From: Maniola hyperantus
Lineage: Eukaryota; Arthropoda; Insecta; Lepidoptera; Nymphalidae
Direction of reading: 5' to 3'
Length of the DNA: 64,000 nucleotides
Assembly (NCBI RefSeq): GCF_902806685.2
Contig: NC_048550.1
Span: 9,901,383 to 9,965,382 of the forward strand
Both the position numbers and the translations under genes were made by a program. Under the pieces are notes generated by a model. It ran no database searches, was not told where the DNA came from, and worked only from the letters and a program-made list of their open reading frames with translations. Below, piece by piece: positions 36,931 through 48,536 of the stretch. Within the stretch, counting starts at the first letter, position 1. Every line of letters starts with the position of its first letter.

Positions 36931-37737
36931 TATACAATAATTTACTGAATAATTAAAGTCGGGAATTCCATACTTTGGACCTATGTAACCCTACACTCGC
37001 ATTACCTATAAAATTGTTCGTCGGTTATTAAAAGTTCGCCCCTTAATGAATCCAAAGCCAAATCCTTATTACAGTTTACGATAGCGGCAACTCAGCGTTG
37101 AGGTCACTAAGTCCCATTTACGTCGGTCCCTATTATCCCTTCGGAACATATTGCCATTATTAGATGACCTTTAATGGGAATCACCTCCCAGTGGTTCGGC
37201 CGGCTGTAAGTTATTGCTATTAATATTGTACTAAGAGGTCATCCTTCTTTTTTATGGCTCACTTATGTGTCCCGAATCTCGATATGACATCTATAAATTC
37301 GGGTGGCCATTTCTAGCGCAGTGGTCAAAAGTAAGGGAAGTATAAACACGTTTTCTTATTGAGTTCTTCTTTCTTTTTAATGGAGCTTACTCTATCACTT
37401 ATATCTCTACTTTTGTAGGAGTAGGTCTTCAAAAGTAGAGTCCTTCAAGATATTATGGATATGTAGTTACAATTTAAAAACGTTTCCTGGGTTACAGAAT
37501 CACCTTATCCTAACTCAGGAAAGAATCTTAAGTTCTCGAAGTCTCTTTAAATTTTATGAACAATTTCGTTATTATTTTGAACGACGCTCCCTCTTCCTAT
37601 TCCTCCCTATACAGTAAACTGTTTGAGAGATTAACGAACAGTCGCAAATTTAATTAAATTTCTTATTTTTACTTCAATCTTTTAATTCTTAGAGCCTTAA
37701 TTTATTCTGCATCATCATGATCAAACATCGCCGGCTC

Positions 37738-37865
37738 ACCAGATCACGAGTATCCTCTCAATATGATAGGGGTTTGAATATGGTCCACCACGGTGGCTAA
37801 GTGCGGATTGGCATACTTCACAGTTTACACACCTTTGAGAACATTATGGAGAACTCGCTTTCGTT
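37738..37865 (-). repeat. Family E tail fragment
   Basis: Reverse complement text: ccaccacggtggctaagtgc and acctttgagaacattatgga. Head missing. Confidence 0.65.
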
Positions 37866-38084
37866 CACCGCGGTAAAAGCAAGTGATAATATATATACAG
37901 TTTCCTTGAATTTATACGCAAAGTTATAATAGGTATTCCTAGTACTAAAAAAATACAAATCACTACCAATATTATTATCAATGCAAATGTGTGTTGGTTT
38001 ATTGGTTTGTTCTTCAATCATGCCGCAATGGATTGACCTGATTTTTTACATCGATATATGTACCTACTTAGTTAAGGACCTGGA

Positions 38085-38190
38085 GAGTGATATAGGCTAA
38101 TTTTTATCCCGAAAAATCAAAGAGTCCCCACGGGTTTTTGGAAATCTAAATCCACGTGGACGAAGTCGCGGGCATCAGCTTGTTGATTAT
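38085..38190 (-). repeat. Family A fragment
   Basis: Reverse: tttttatcccgaaaaatcaa and acgtggacgaagtcgcgggc. Ends atcagcttgt. Confidence 0.75.
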
Positions 38191-38570
38191 ACCTAGTTAG
38201 GTAGGTCAAGTAAACCCCATGTGGCATAACCTAGCCATTGGGCTAGTTCGCAACTGCTCTGTTAATAGAGCCATCGCAATAAATTCAGCTTTGCGTGCTA
38301 TCTGGCCGTTCTCTGTACTTGTAGGTGCAATTACATTTAACCTAAACTAATGGTTTATCTACCTTAAAGTAGAATAAATATTGACCAAATAACTGATAAC
38401 TATTAGTTACCTTTGCAAAACATAATAACTATAATGTTGACAAACTATAATTTCCAGATACTAGACTAGTAGGTACTAGACTGGAACAAACTGGATCCTT
38501 GAATAATAATTACTTACGTAGGATACGAAAAAGAATGTTACTTATAATTATAGAGAGAAAATATTAAATA

Positions 38571-38744
38571 GAGATCCTCAATAGCTCAATATGTAAGGGA
38601 GTGGACTGAAAACCGAAAGGTCGACGGTTCAAACCCCGCCCGTTGCACTATTGTCGTACCTACTCCTAGCACAAGCCTGACGCTTAGTTGGAGAGGAAAG
38701 GGGAATATTAGTCATTTAACATGGCTAATATTCTTTAAAAAAAA
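38571..38744 (+). mobile_element. tRNA-Phe-like SINE (family F)
   Basis: Complete copy with the same head (cctcaatagctcaa), gtggactgaaaaccgaaagg, B box and ggctaatattctttaaaa end. The A box has drifted (tatgtaaggg). Confidence 0.85.
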
Positions 38745-38837
38745 TCCTACTACCAAAATAAAACCGGTCAAGTGCGAGTCAGACCCGCGCACCGAGCACT
38801 AGTCGTATATTTTCGACATTGGCTATGGAAGTATATT

Positions 38838-39037
38838 TTACTAGCTTACGCCTGCGACTTCGTCCGCGTGGACTACACAACTTTTGAATCCCTATTTTAC
38901 TCCCTTAGGGGTCGAACTTTTAGATGCCTACGTCACATAATAGCTATCTGCATGCCAAATTTCAGCCCGATCGATCCATCCAGTATAGTTTGCGCAGTGC
39001 GTTGATAGATCAGTCGGTCACCTTTTCGTTTTATATC
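38838..39037 (+). mobile_element. Family B element
   Basis: actagcttacgcctgcgact, cttaggggtcgaactttt, ataatagctatctgcatgcc, ttgatagatcagtcgg. An (atc)n tract follows. Confidence 0.82.
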
Positions 39038-39112
39038 ATATCATCATCATCATCATCATATCATATCATATATCATATCATCATATCATCATCATCATCA
39101 TTACTTATAATA
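39038..39112 (+). repeat. (ATC)n / (ATATC)n microsatellite
   Basis: Mixed atc and atatc units between a family B end and the family J region. Confidence 0.9.
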
Positions 39113-39220
39113 AAACTGTAACAGGTCAAATTCTGTACATTGAAGATATTTTGAAAATTTTTTTTCGAGGGCACTCTATAATCGATACTGAACCCAAAAC
39201 TGTATTTTTTTTTCATTTTT

Positions 39221-40065
39221 GTCTGTCTGTCTGTCTGTCTGTCTATCTGTCTGTCTGTCTGTATCACTGCCGCGCATCACGCTGAAACTACTGAATGGAT
39301 TCCAATGAAACTTGGTACGATTTGAGATCATACTATGAGAAAGAATATAGGATACTTTTTATCCCCAAATTCAGCATGGTTCCCGTAGGAGAGGGGATGA
39401 AAGTTAAAATGTATACTGAGTTGTAATTCATTAACGCGTAGTCCGATTTCATTCATTCTTTTTTTGTTAGAAAGGGGATATTTTAAAGATTGTTCCGTAA
39501 ATATTTCAAGGTCATCGGTTTTTAACCGACTGTCAAAAAGGAGGTGGTTCTTTTTTCTACATCGATTTTTTCGAGGTTTCTGGACCGATTTGCAATTTTT
39601 TTTTAAAAATCAACAAAAAAGTTTTCGTGGTGGTCACATAAAAAATTCTGGATTCAACTCCTTAATACTGATGCTGCAGGGTTACTGCCCGCCTGAGTTA
39701 TTAAGATTCAGGAAGTGTTCATAGTGAATTCGTATTGTAGGTACCAAGCAACGACTTTATTCTCAGACTTCAAGTCCCAACTCCTCAACCCTGATGATGT
39801 AGGGTACAGCACTCCTAAACTATAATGTTTCAGGAACTGCGGATGATGCAAAATTAATTTAGGTACCAAGCATAGGCTACATCATTGAACTTCGGATCCT
39901 AACTCCTCAATCCTGATGCTGCAAAGTACTTAAGTCCTAAATCGTGGGGATTTTAGAATTTCTGATAGTGAATTGATATTTTAGGTATCTAGCAACGGCT
40001 TCACGATGACCCTCCCAGTCCGAAATACTCCACCCGAGCGAAGCCGGGGCGGGTCAGCTAGTATT
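39221..40065 (+). mobile_element. Family J composite repeat with internal 120-bp units
   Basis: Starts with (gtct)n at 39221-39262, then gctgaaactactgaatggat, tttttaaccgactgtcaaaa and gaggtggttc. Three diverged units of about 120 bp follow (39650-40015), each with 'actcct.aa..ctgatg'. It ends gaagccggggcgggtcagct. Confidence 0.75.
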
Positions 40066-40624
40066 TAGATATAAATATAGATTCACCATATTATATTCTG
40101 TTATATTACAATGTAATTTCATAGTGTAACTATACTCAAAGCCCAGAATAGGCAGCTCGTCGATCCGAAATTTCTCAATGAATAAAATAACACTAATTCT
40201 CGTTCGGCCCAATTTGCCTTTCAAACCTCGCCGCCCTTAGACCAGCTACGTCTTTGTTACAAGAATTTGCGACGACATTCATCGTGTCCCACATGAATAT
40301 TCCTGCTAAAGGGAGAAGCTACTCCTTTAGAAATTGCTTTTTGGAACTAGCTAGGTAGGTACAATATTGTAATATAGGTAGGTACAGTGAATCTAGTGAA
40401 ATGAAATGGAATGAAATTCCAGCACTAATCAACGTATAACGGAATCGCTCGTCGTCGTATCTATACGTCTGCGCGAGTGTTTTGACCGCCAAGACAGCGT
40501 CGCTTGAGTTCTTGAGCGAGAAAAGAGTCGATAGCGAGTCGCCGTCTCCAGGGGTAGTGGAATCGCAACGTGTCCCATCACCTACCGTCGCCGATAGTAT
40601 CGCTCTGTGGAGATTGGCCTATAA

Positions 40625-40861
40625 GGGTCGATTTATACTAGCAGCGAATCGAAGTAAATTTCTAAAATTTAACACAGCATATTGACCTCTATCTCCACAT
40701 GTAAAGCACCAATTTCAATCGAGAAATAAAATTAGAGCGAATTCCCGCGAATTTTTCATCTGGGCGAGAAGTTTGTGTTTTACGTGGTGGAGATACTAAG
40801 TCAATATGCTGTGTTAAACTTTAGAAATTCGCTTCGATTAACTGCTAGTATAAATCGACCT
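40625..40861. mobile_element. Long-TIR MITE flanked by TAA
   Basis: Arms of about 80 bp: ggtcgatttatactagcagc and ttaacacagcatattgacct on the left, complements on the right ending aaatcgacc. TAA at 40622-40624 and 40862-40864 fits a PIF/Harbinger-type duplication. Weaker outer symmetry extends to about 40540 and 40930. Confidence 0.8.
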
Positions 40862-41694
40862 TAAGAGTTGTTACTATCGGATTTGGTGGTACGGCGAGAC
40901 CATCGCGCATCGCCGCGATTCTCTCGTCCATGGAGATGGCACCTAAGTTTTACTACAGAACCGTTCGATAAGTTTTATCTAGAAGCACATTTTTGCTGCT
41001 TCAACATTCGCTACATAAATTCCTGAACTAAAGTGCTTACGCAGTAGTGATGTGTCATCTGATGGCCAATGAAAAAGTTTTAACGGTCCGATATGGCAAA
41101 GATACAGTCCATTTTCCGAGAACAGTAATGTGATATTGGCAATATAACATTATTTCAATTTTGTGACTTGTGAGTCTTGTGACCAGTCTGAATGGAAGAG
41201 TTTTTAACATCAGAGTCAACACCAGATATCTACCTTCTTATAGTTTGAACTGAACCATATTGTCAAGACAATACATTACGAATATGCTGGCTAAGATAGG
41301 AAGGAAGAGTGAAAAGAGATCTAGGAGGCTTTTACCTAGACCATGGGATATATCTCAGACAAAAACTCTAACTAAACTAGTAACTAAATACTAACCACAT
41401 GAACTTTGTAAATATGGCAAGGAAAATTCATTTTCCTTTTGTGGTGAGACCCTAAATATCTATCACTTATGCTCTAACGGTGAAGGACACGTGATTTCTT
41501 ATGCATTATTTTGGTCTATGGCAGGAAGCGCCTAAACATCTAGTTTATCTAGCTGCCATAGCATCTAAAAACAACTAAGCTCCCCGAACAAAACCAACGT
41601 CAAACATCCCAAAGTCTAACAAACAGTTCGACTTTTAGCAAATTGGCTCCCAGTGTTCACAGCAGCACTAGGTATTTACTAGAGCCGATTGCAA

Positions 41695-42345
41695 GGTGAT
41701 GTTAACTACAGATTGGACACGAAATACTCGTTCATTCGGCTCTATTTGCCGCCAATACCTACTCTCGACGCGACGCGACCTAATTAGCTGCGCTGCGAGC
41801 GTCACTAGCCTTGTTCCTGTAAACACTTAACGCTGGTTCAGTGGTACTATGTTAAACACCACAGCTGCAGCCCAAGCACAAAGCGTTGCGAAATGACGCA
41901 ATAAATGCTTTTAATTTTTGCCCACCCGTGGCAAAGCCAAAAGGAAGCGTTATGATTTTAGTAGTCCGGTGTAGTAATGAGGTCTCAATCGGTTCGTTAT
42001 TATGGTCCGGGTGGTATTATAGGCTAGGCTAGGTATATTTTATACGAACTAAATCGATATGGCAGATTCTACATCCAAAAAAAGTTCGGGTCTTTACATT
42101 TTTTTGTAACAGTGCTTTGAATAGAAGCAGTCAATAAGCATGTAGGCATGATATAAGTACCTACCTATGTAAGCTTTTCATGTACCTATTTACAAGCTAA
42201 CCGATTGCGCTGATTTGACAGGAAATACCTACTCGTTCATTCAGCTCTATTTGCCGTCAATACCCTCGACGCGACGCGACCTAATTAGCTGCGCTGCGAG
42301 CGTCACACGCCTTGTTCCTATAAACACTTGACGCTGGTTTCACGT
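41695..42345 (+). repeat. Direct duplication about 500 bp apart
   Basis: 41715-41850 and 42220-42340 share tcgacgcgacgcgacctaat and tagctgcgctgcgagcgtca, then cttgttcct.taaacactt. A diverged third copy lies at 35340-35410. Confidence 0.75.
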
Positions 42346-44170
42346 CAAACATTACGGCTGATGGCTGAATGCTGAATGTGGGTGAAATTTAACTAGGAAA
42401 GTAGGAAATGACGTAACATGTGTTTATTTTGATTTGTAACTAGCTGCCTTTACTTTGCGTGGATCGCTTCATAGATAATATACTTACCTACCCACTGCCG
42501 AAGCCTCCCACCAGACAAAAGGAGAAATTGGCTGATTGACATAATATCAACGTACAGGTTTTAAATAGCTGGATCTAGAAACTTGAGGTTTGCACTTAGA
42601 TTAAATTATGTTTGAAACTCACAAGCCTTAGCTACGAATAAATTTTCAGAAAATATACCTACCTATGGGTTCCTTTTCCGCAGGCGAACTGTGGACATAA
42701 GCTAGGATATAAATAACTGCAATACCCTTTCAGCCTTCCAAGTTAGAGTATTTCCATTAGACTGCATCGCCACATATCATTCTGTTATCACAAAGTGCAA
42801 GCTTTTCATCGATGGGAAAAAAGCACGAAAACGTTCCATTTTCTAATTTCCGCTCGACGTTGTTATGAGAAGTGGATGTAAGTAAGGAGTTAAGGACTAT
42901 CCGACAGGTAGAGCTGGTAGACGTTTTTAATTACTGGACACAGCGGCACTCGCCGGCATGTTGTTTGCAAATAATGATTTGGCGATTTCCAAGAGTTTCA
43001 GGCGTGTTTCGCGCTTGAAAATGGAAAAGAATACATAAGGGTCAATTTAATTAGAATAGGCCTTAAAAGATAGCATAACAAACATTACATTTGTTAGCTA
43101 AGTACTGTGGTTTCGATATCTGCATACTTAAGTAATTTTATGGGGACAAAATTTGCCTAAAAGTTACTCTTCGCAGTTTTCTTGGTGTCTGTGTTAAAGT
43201 TCCGTAAAAATCGGTTTTGAAGATTGACAGACAGACAGACAAAAATGTTTATAGAAAGAATTGACTTAACTTTTATTAAATTCTGTATCGTACCTAGATA
43301 TCATTACCTATACTTATGTAGAAATAAAAACAAACGTTATTGTTAGCGTAACCTACATATTTTAATCGTCTTTTAAGTTTTTCCCTCATATTTTATACGT
43401 TGCTTAGAGCATTAAAAGCTCAGAACACATCAAAAAGAGAACTCTCCATTATGTTTGCTTTATAATCACTAAAGCTTTCAGCATAAAATAAGTGATAGGT
43501 GCTCCTTAAATTTTCAATCTCCTGTCACGAAACTGCTTATCGCCGAAACTATAAAATCCATACCTACCTACCAAGGCACCTACTTATCGTATTTTTTAAC
43601 TGCGTTCCATTGATTTATTATAGTTAATTAATCAATGCTGCGTTCGCTTGAAAGCTCGATTATTTTACAGCGCAAAGAAACCGTAGATCTCCTACCTACT
43701 TATTTGATATTAATTTAATCTATGCATTCCTGAGAAAAAGGGAATAGATAGACATAAAGACAGAGAAGAGGAAAGAATAGAGGGGACTAGATCACGTGGT
43801 AGATCACCCATGAAATCAAACCAAGTGAGGACTGCGATAGACGTACCTACCCGTTTTTTTATTCATTATAAGCAAACGCTTGCCACAATCACACCAGATG
43901 GAAAGTGATGATGAGGCCTTAGATGGGTTTTTTTGTACGGAACTATAAAAGTCAGATTAATGCTTGGCTCAGTGTTTACACATCTACTCATGTGCCTTAT
44001 GTACGCGTAGGCGTGTTGTAAAGAGCAAACCTTTAGGACCTATAAAGCTTTAAGGTAATGTTACTTAATAAGCGAGGGTACGGGAATATAAACATTCAAA
44101 GCTTATATTTGCATAATAACTTTGTTTAAAGGTTTTTACCTCAAAGTCTCCTCAAGTCCCCTCTAATTAT
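42346..44170. other. No gene seen
   Basis: Short scattered fragments only (cagacagacagac at 43229). No exon or complete element. Confidence 0.5.
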
Positions 44171-44233
44171 AATATGGGTACCTTCAAGTCGAGAGTGAAT
44201 AGGCATCTTCTAGGTAAGCGCACGCCTTCTTAG
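44171..44233 (+). pseudogene. LINE ORF2 C-terminal end
   Basis: Frame reads GTFKSRVNRHLLGKRTPS then a TAG stop. This matches the terminal FK.RV.RHLL pattern of a lepidopteran LINE reverse transcriptase. A 3'-UTR-like sequence follows to about 44290 (cctgcatcatcatttgc). Only the end is preserved. Confidence 0.6.
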
Positions 44234-44297
44234 CCTGCATCATCATTTGCTACAAGGTCTGATAACAACTAGGCGCTAGTCTTTAAATTAAAAAAAA

Positions 44298-44627
44298 ACC
44301 GGCCAAGTGCGAGTCAGGCTTGCGCACCGCATCGTCATAAATCAAAAACTATTATGCATAAAAATAAATAAAAATCTGTTATAGAATGTACCTACAGGTA
44401 AAGCCCTTTCATATGATACCCCACTTGGTATAGTAATCTTACTTTAAAAGTTAAAATTTTTTTGTGATGTGACCACAAATTTCCGGTTTTCAGGTTTTTC
44501 TCCTAATGTCTGCTATAAGACCTACCTACCAAAGAAGTACCCAGTAGGTGTCTTGACAGGCAGACAGAAAACAAAGTGATCCTATAAGGGTTCCGTTTTT
44601 CCTTTTGAGGTACGGAACCCTAAAAAA
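44298..44627 (+). mobile_element. Family C element, full length
   Basis: accggccaagtgcgagtcag, then aaatcaaaaactattatgca, ctttcatatgataccccac, and the end ttgaggtacggaaccctaaa. No ORF. Confidence 0.85.
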
Positions 44628-44664
44628 GTCTAAAAAGAGTCTCGACTTATATTTTTCCTTATAA

Positions 44665-45215
44665 TATTTTTTTTTCAAAAGAATATTAGCCATGTTAATT
44701 GACAAATATTCTCCTTTCCTCTCCAACTAAGCGTCAAGCTTGTGCTAGGAGTAGGTACGACAGACCTTCGCTTGCCCCCTTGAATAGGACCTCCGGGTAA
44801 TAGACACGGGGAGTCTGTTGCCCGCGGGAGAATAGGTCCTTGAGTTGGATGGCAAGCCCTTGTTCCCGGCGAGCCTAAAACTGAGCTGGGGACCCCATTA
44901 AGTCCCAGAGCTAGGCCTGCTTTGGCGGGTGCCGTTAGCTAGGTTGCAGTCGAATACATTCGTGTCCCTGTGCCTAGCAACAAGGGATGAGACAGATCAC
45001 CGTGGGGTTTTAGTCGGTAAGAGTCCGACATAACCACCGCACCTCCCCGAGCGCGGTGGTATCCATGAGGATTTCCCCACGTAAAAAAAAAAAAAAAAAA
45101 GGAGTAGGTACGACAATAGTGCAACGGGCGGGGTTTGAACCGTCGACCACTTCGTCGTTCACCACGTTGTAGGGTTTTCAGTCCACTCCTTTACCCGTTG
45201 AGCTATTGAGGCTCT
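44665..45215 (-). mobile_element. tRNA-Phe-like SINE (family F) interrupted by a nested retroelement
   Basis: On the minus strand it starts gagcctcaatagctcaac, with a tRNA-like A box, the anticodon-loop text ctgaaaa and a B box (ggttcaaaccc). It ends in the family's gctaatattctttt tail near 44665. A 338-bp poly(A)-tailed insert splits it at 44763-45100. The segment between the boxes differs from the other copies (about 45151-45172). Confidence 0.9.
44763..45100 (+). mobile_element. Poly(A)-tailed non-LTR fragment or SINE inserted in the family F SINE
   Basis: Flanked by an exact 15-bp target duplication ggagtaggtacgaca (44748-44762 and 45101-45115). It ends in an 18-base A tail. The 3' part (aggatttccccacgt before the tail) looks like the 3' UTR of a lepidopteran LINE. 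No ORF. The family is not identified. Confidence 0.9.
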
Positions 45216-45814
45216 AATATTATAAGTAAGTACTTATCTATTCAAGAAAGGAGGCATCGTCAAATTACTATAAGAATAAGAATGAAAAGATCGCGTATTG
45301 TATTTCGTATTCCCATTTTCCTCACGATTCGTTCAGGTTTTTACGAATCCACAAAAGGTAAGTGCCCAACATCAGCAGTATTATGATAAATCTACTTATA
45401 TGGAAGATAGGTAGGTACGTCGGTACCTATAATATTATCTATCCATGCATGTTACAAAAAAATGATTATAAGTCGCGTATCGTTCATCCGACTGAGTAAA
45501 AAATGTTGTTGACACTTGCGTGAAGGCTTCAGATTTAGTACCATAAACGTCCAATTAGGCGAGTCGCAATTCGCTTTGCAACGCATGCTTGGCATCAGCT
45601 ATAGGGCCTATTTTTGTTCACATACGGTATGTTTGTTTGTAAGTAGGAATGTAGGTACCACAGGATAAGGAATAAGGTAATCTGTGGTAGGTTGCGGTAC
45701 CTACCTTCCTATACCTATACCGTAAACATACCAATACCGTACATTAAAATTAAAATATCCGCGGTGACAGCCTATCGGAAGGTCCGGGTCGAAGTCAAAT
45801 GTGCGTTTCAAACA

Positions 45815-45915
45815 ATTAAAAAAATTGCAAATCGGTACAGAAACCTCGAAAAACAGGTGTACATTAAAAAAAGGCCGGATTTAAAACCACCTTCTTTTTG
45901 GAAGTCGGTCAAAAA
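45815..45915 (-). repeat. Family J fragment
   Basis: Reverse complement of the 39530-39620 part: gcaaatcggtacagaaacct and ccaccttctttttggaagtc. Confidence 0.7.
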
Positions 45916-45954
45916 TAAAACCATGCACCCACACCACGTACACTCTATGCAGGT

Positions 45955-46130
45955 TTTCTCACGATGTTTTCCATAATGTTTTCAAAAAGGTGTGTTTGAA
46001 GTCTGCCAATCCGCATATTTTGACCAGCGCGGCGTGGTAGACTATGGCCCGTGGCCGTTCTGATTCTGAGGAGAGACCCATTCTCAGTAGTGAGCCGGTG
46101 ATGGGTTAGTGATGATGATAATGATGACAT
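45955..46130 (+). repeat. Family E tail fragment
   Basis: Starts at gcaggttttctcacgatg, includes tccataatgttttcaaaaag and ends gatgggttagtgatgatga. Head missing. It directly follows a family J fragment. Confidence 0.75.
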
Positions 46131-46734
46131 TGAAATACAGCTGGTAACATTTCGGGAATAATGAAAAATTTATTAGTTCCTACGGCTATTTTTTATCTCG
46201 AAAGATCAGAGTTATCCTACAGGAATCAGGATTTTAAAAATCCACGCGGACGAAGTCGTGGACATCATCTAGTAAATAATAATATTTTACGTGAATAAGA
46301 AGGTCTAAGTAATCCTCCATTTGAGAAGAGGAGATCCGATCTAACATTATGATTGATATGGCTACAAAAGAAACCAATATCCTATACTTACCTATAAAAA
46401 GGTAAGTAGGTAGGTATAAAATATCTACAGAATAGAAATATTCCACAACTTGATATAATATAATACATAAGTAATAATATTTCATCTTATCGTTAGAGTG
46501 AGATTAGGTATACGGTCTTACAATGCTGATAGAAAATATTTTTCTTTTTCAAGTCCTTTGCTCTGAAATGAATGATCTATAAGTAAATGTAGCTAAAATC
46601 TCTTTTTTGAGTTAGGTACCTACTTACATAAGTATTTCTTAGTTCTCGGTCATTTTTCGAACTATCATCAGATAGCCAGTTCATGTCCGGCTCGAAGGAC
46701 CAAGTTTATATTATTATACTTAATACTAAGTAGA

Positions 46735-47010
46735 TGATAGATGACGCCCGCGTGGATTTAGGTTTTTAAAAATCCCGTGGGAAGTTTTGATTTTCCAGGA
46801 CAAGAAGCCCATCTGTAGTAGCCCGTCCCCGGGATGCAATGTATCTCTGTAGCAAATATCGTAAAAACATTTGAACGGATGATTTTTTTAGAATCCCTGG
46901 GATCACTAAGATTTAGGAATGCAATTCCTACCATCAGGGATGAGGAGTTGGGTCCTTGAGTTCAACAATAAAGTCTTTACTTGGTTCTTAGGTACCTACC
47001 TCCAATATCA
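46735..47010. repeat. Family A fragment followed by one inverted family J unit
   Basis: 46740-46870 is a plus-strand family A piece (cgcgtggatttaggttttta). 46888-47010 is the reverse complement of a single J unit (gatgaggagttgggtccttg, aataaagtctttacttggtt). Confidence 0.65.
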
Positions 47011-47494
47011 TAAAAATAATAAGTACCTACAATCCAATATAATAATATAATATATCCAATCCAATAGGTAGGTATAATAAAAATAATAAGTACCTATCTA
47101 CGGACACTTACTACGGATAATCCGACATGAGTGTTTCATACAAATATTTGTATTTCATTTTTCGAGTTAACAACGTTTTTAATCCCACGTTGACCGGCCA
47201 TTATCGAATCGCAATGCAACGAAAATACGGGGATTATACACTTATACAGAACTGCATGAAAATGGTACCTACTCATTGTATTGTTTTGATAACTACATAT
47301 TATGAGAACTACAAAGTATCGGGATTTTCAAAAACCTAAATCCACACAAGCAAAATCTCGGGCATCATCTAGTAACTAGTACTTATAACTACTTAGCTAT
47401 TCGAATAGAACATAATATCTATTACTTATGTTCTTTTCATGAATACTTTCAACTTATCTTCTTTGTTCTACCTATTCTACTCCCTCTAAACCTT

Positions 47495-47610
47495 TCGCAC
47501 TGCCAAGGGTCACTGGAGATCTCTCAATAAAGATAAATGCTTCCATGTCCTCTTTTACTCTCTTTTTCTCTTTATTGTAAATGATTTTGGTACAAAACAA
47601 ATAAATAAAA
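47495..47610 (+). repeat. LINE 3'-end fragment
   Basis: gcactgccaagggtcactgg, then ctctttttctctttattgta and tacaaaacaaataaataaa. Resembles the 3' UTR of a lepidopteran LINE; clade not determined. Confidence 0.55.
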
Positions 47611-47879
47611 ACAATCCACAATTTTCTTTCAGTACAAGTAGAAACCCTAAGACATAATAAAAATACATTTTCATCATTTCAATATATGGAATTTAAATCT
47701 GCTCTTCTCATAGCTCTCATAAAGCTGTATTGTATGTCCAGTCCAGTTGCACAAACGAGCGCATCCAATAAGAACAGGCAACGTTTCTACATCGCTCACA
47801 AATAGGTACGATATTTTTGTTATCATTCTAGTTCTACCGAGTTGTCTTTTGGTTGGCTTTTCACATGAGAGGCGTTTTT

Positions 47880-48212
47880 GACGACCTCCCTGGCGCAGTG
47901 GTATGCGCTGTGGTCTTATTAGTGGGAGGTCCCGGGTTCGATTCCTGGCAGGGATTTGGAATTTTATAATTTCTAAATTTCTGGTCTGGGGGGAGGCTAC
48001 GACCATGGCTAGTTACCACCCTACCGGCAAAGCCGTGCCCCCAATCGATTTACCGTTCCGGTACGATGCCGTGTAGACCAATGGGGCATGGGTTTATTAA
48101 AAACTGCCATACCCCTTCCAGGTTAGCCCGCTTCCATCTTAGACTGCATCGTCACTTACCACCAGGTGGAATTGTAGTCAAGGGCTAACGTCTTGTATTT
48201 GAGTAAAAAGAA
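47880..48212 (+). mobile_element. tRNA-derived SINE (family G), near complete
   Basis: Head gacgacctccctggcgcagt, B box gggttcgattcc, body ggtctgg..ggaggctacga, then accggcaaagccgtg, and tail accaccaggtg..gtcaagggctaac. The tRNA source was not determined. Confidence 0.85.
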
Positions 48213-48254
48213 AAGTTTCATTGGTATTAGGCTAAATTAAAGGGCGTAGGATAA

Positions 48255-48536
48255 GAAAGCATGGAGAGAGCTATGCTTGGAGTTTCTCTACGTGATCAAA
48301 TCAGAAATGAGATCTGTAGGAGAACTAGATTCGACATAGCTCAACGGATTGCGTAGCTGAAGTGGCAATGTGCAGGGCACCTAGGTCGTAAGACCGATAG
48401 GCGTTGGTGTCCCAAGGTACAGGAATGGCGACCTCCCACATAACATAAGACGAGTCGCAGGGAGCCGCTGGATTCAGGCGACGCAAGACCGTGGCGTGTG
48501 GAAGTCCCTACAAGAGACCTATGTCCAGCAGTGGAT
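48255..48536 (+). pseudogene. RTE-like LINE reverse transcriptase, C-terminal relic
   Basis: One frame reads RAMLGVSLRDQIRN, then a disrupted IAQRIA-stop-LKWQCAGHLGRKTD and EWRPPT-stop. This is the conserved C-terminal stretch of lepidopteran RTE-type reverse transcriptases (RAMLGVSLRD, AQR..LKWQWAGH, EWRP). At least two stops and a frameshift near 48505-48520 break it. The sequence 'ctatgtccagcagtggatg' at 48520-48538 is the usual ORF end. It runs straight into a tail shared with the tRNA-Arg-like SINE. Confidence 0.8.

Noticed and set aside
39219..39262. (gtct)n tract as a CRISPR-like or regulatory array
   Set aside because: Simple tetranucleotide repeat that forms part of many lepidopteran dispersed elements.
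45000..45095. Rho-independent-terminator-like hairpin plus A tract
   Set aside because: The A tract is the 3' tail of a retroelement with a 15-bp target duplication, in a eukaryotic genome.
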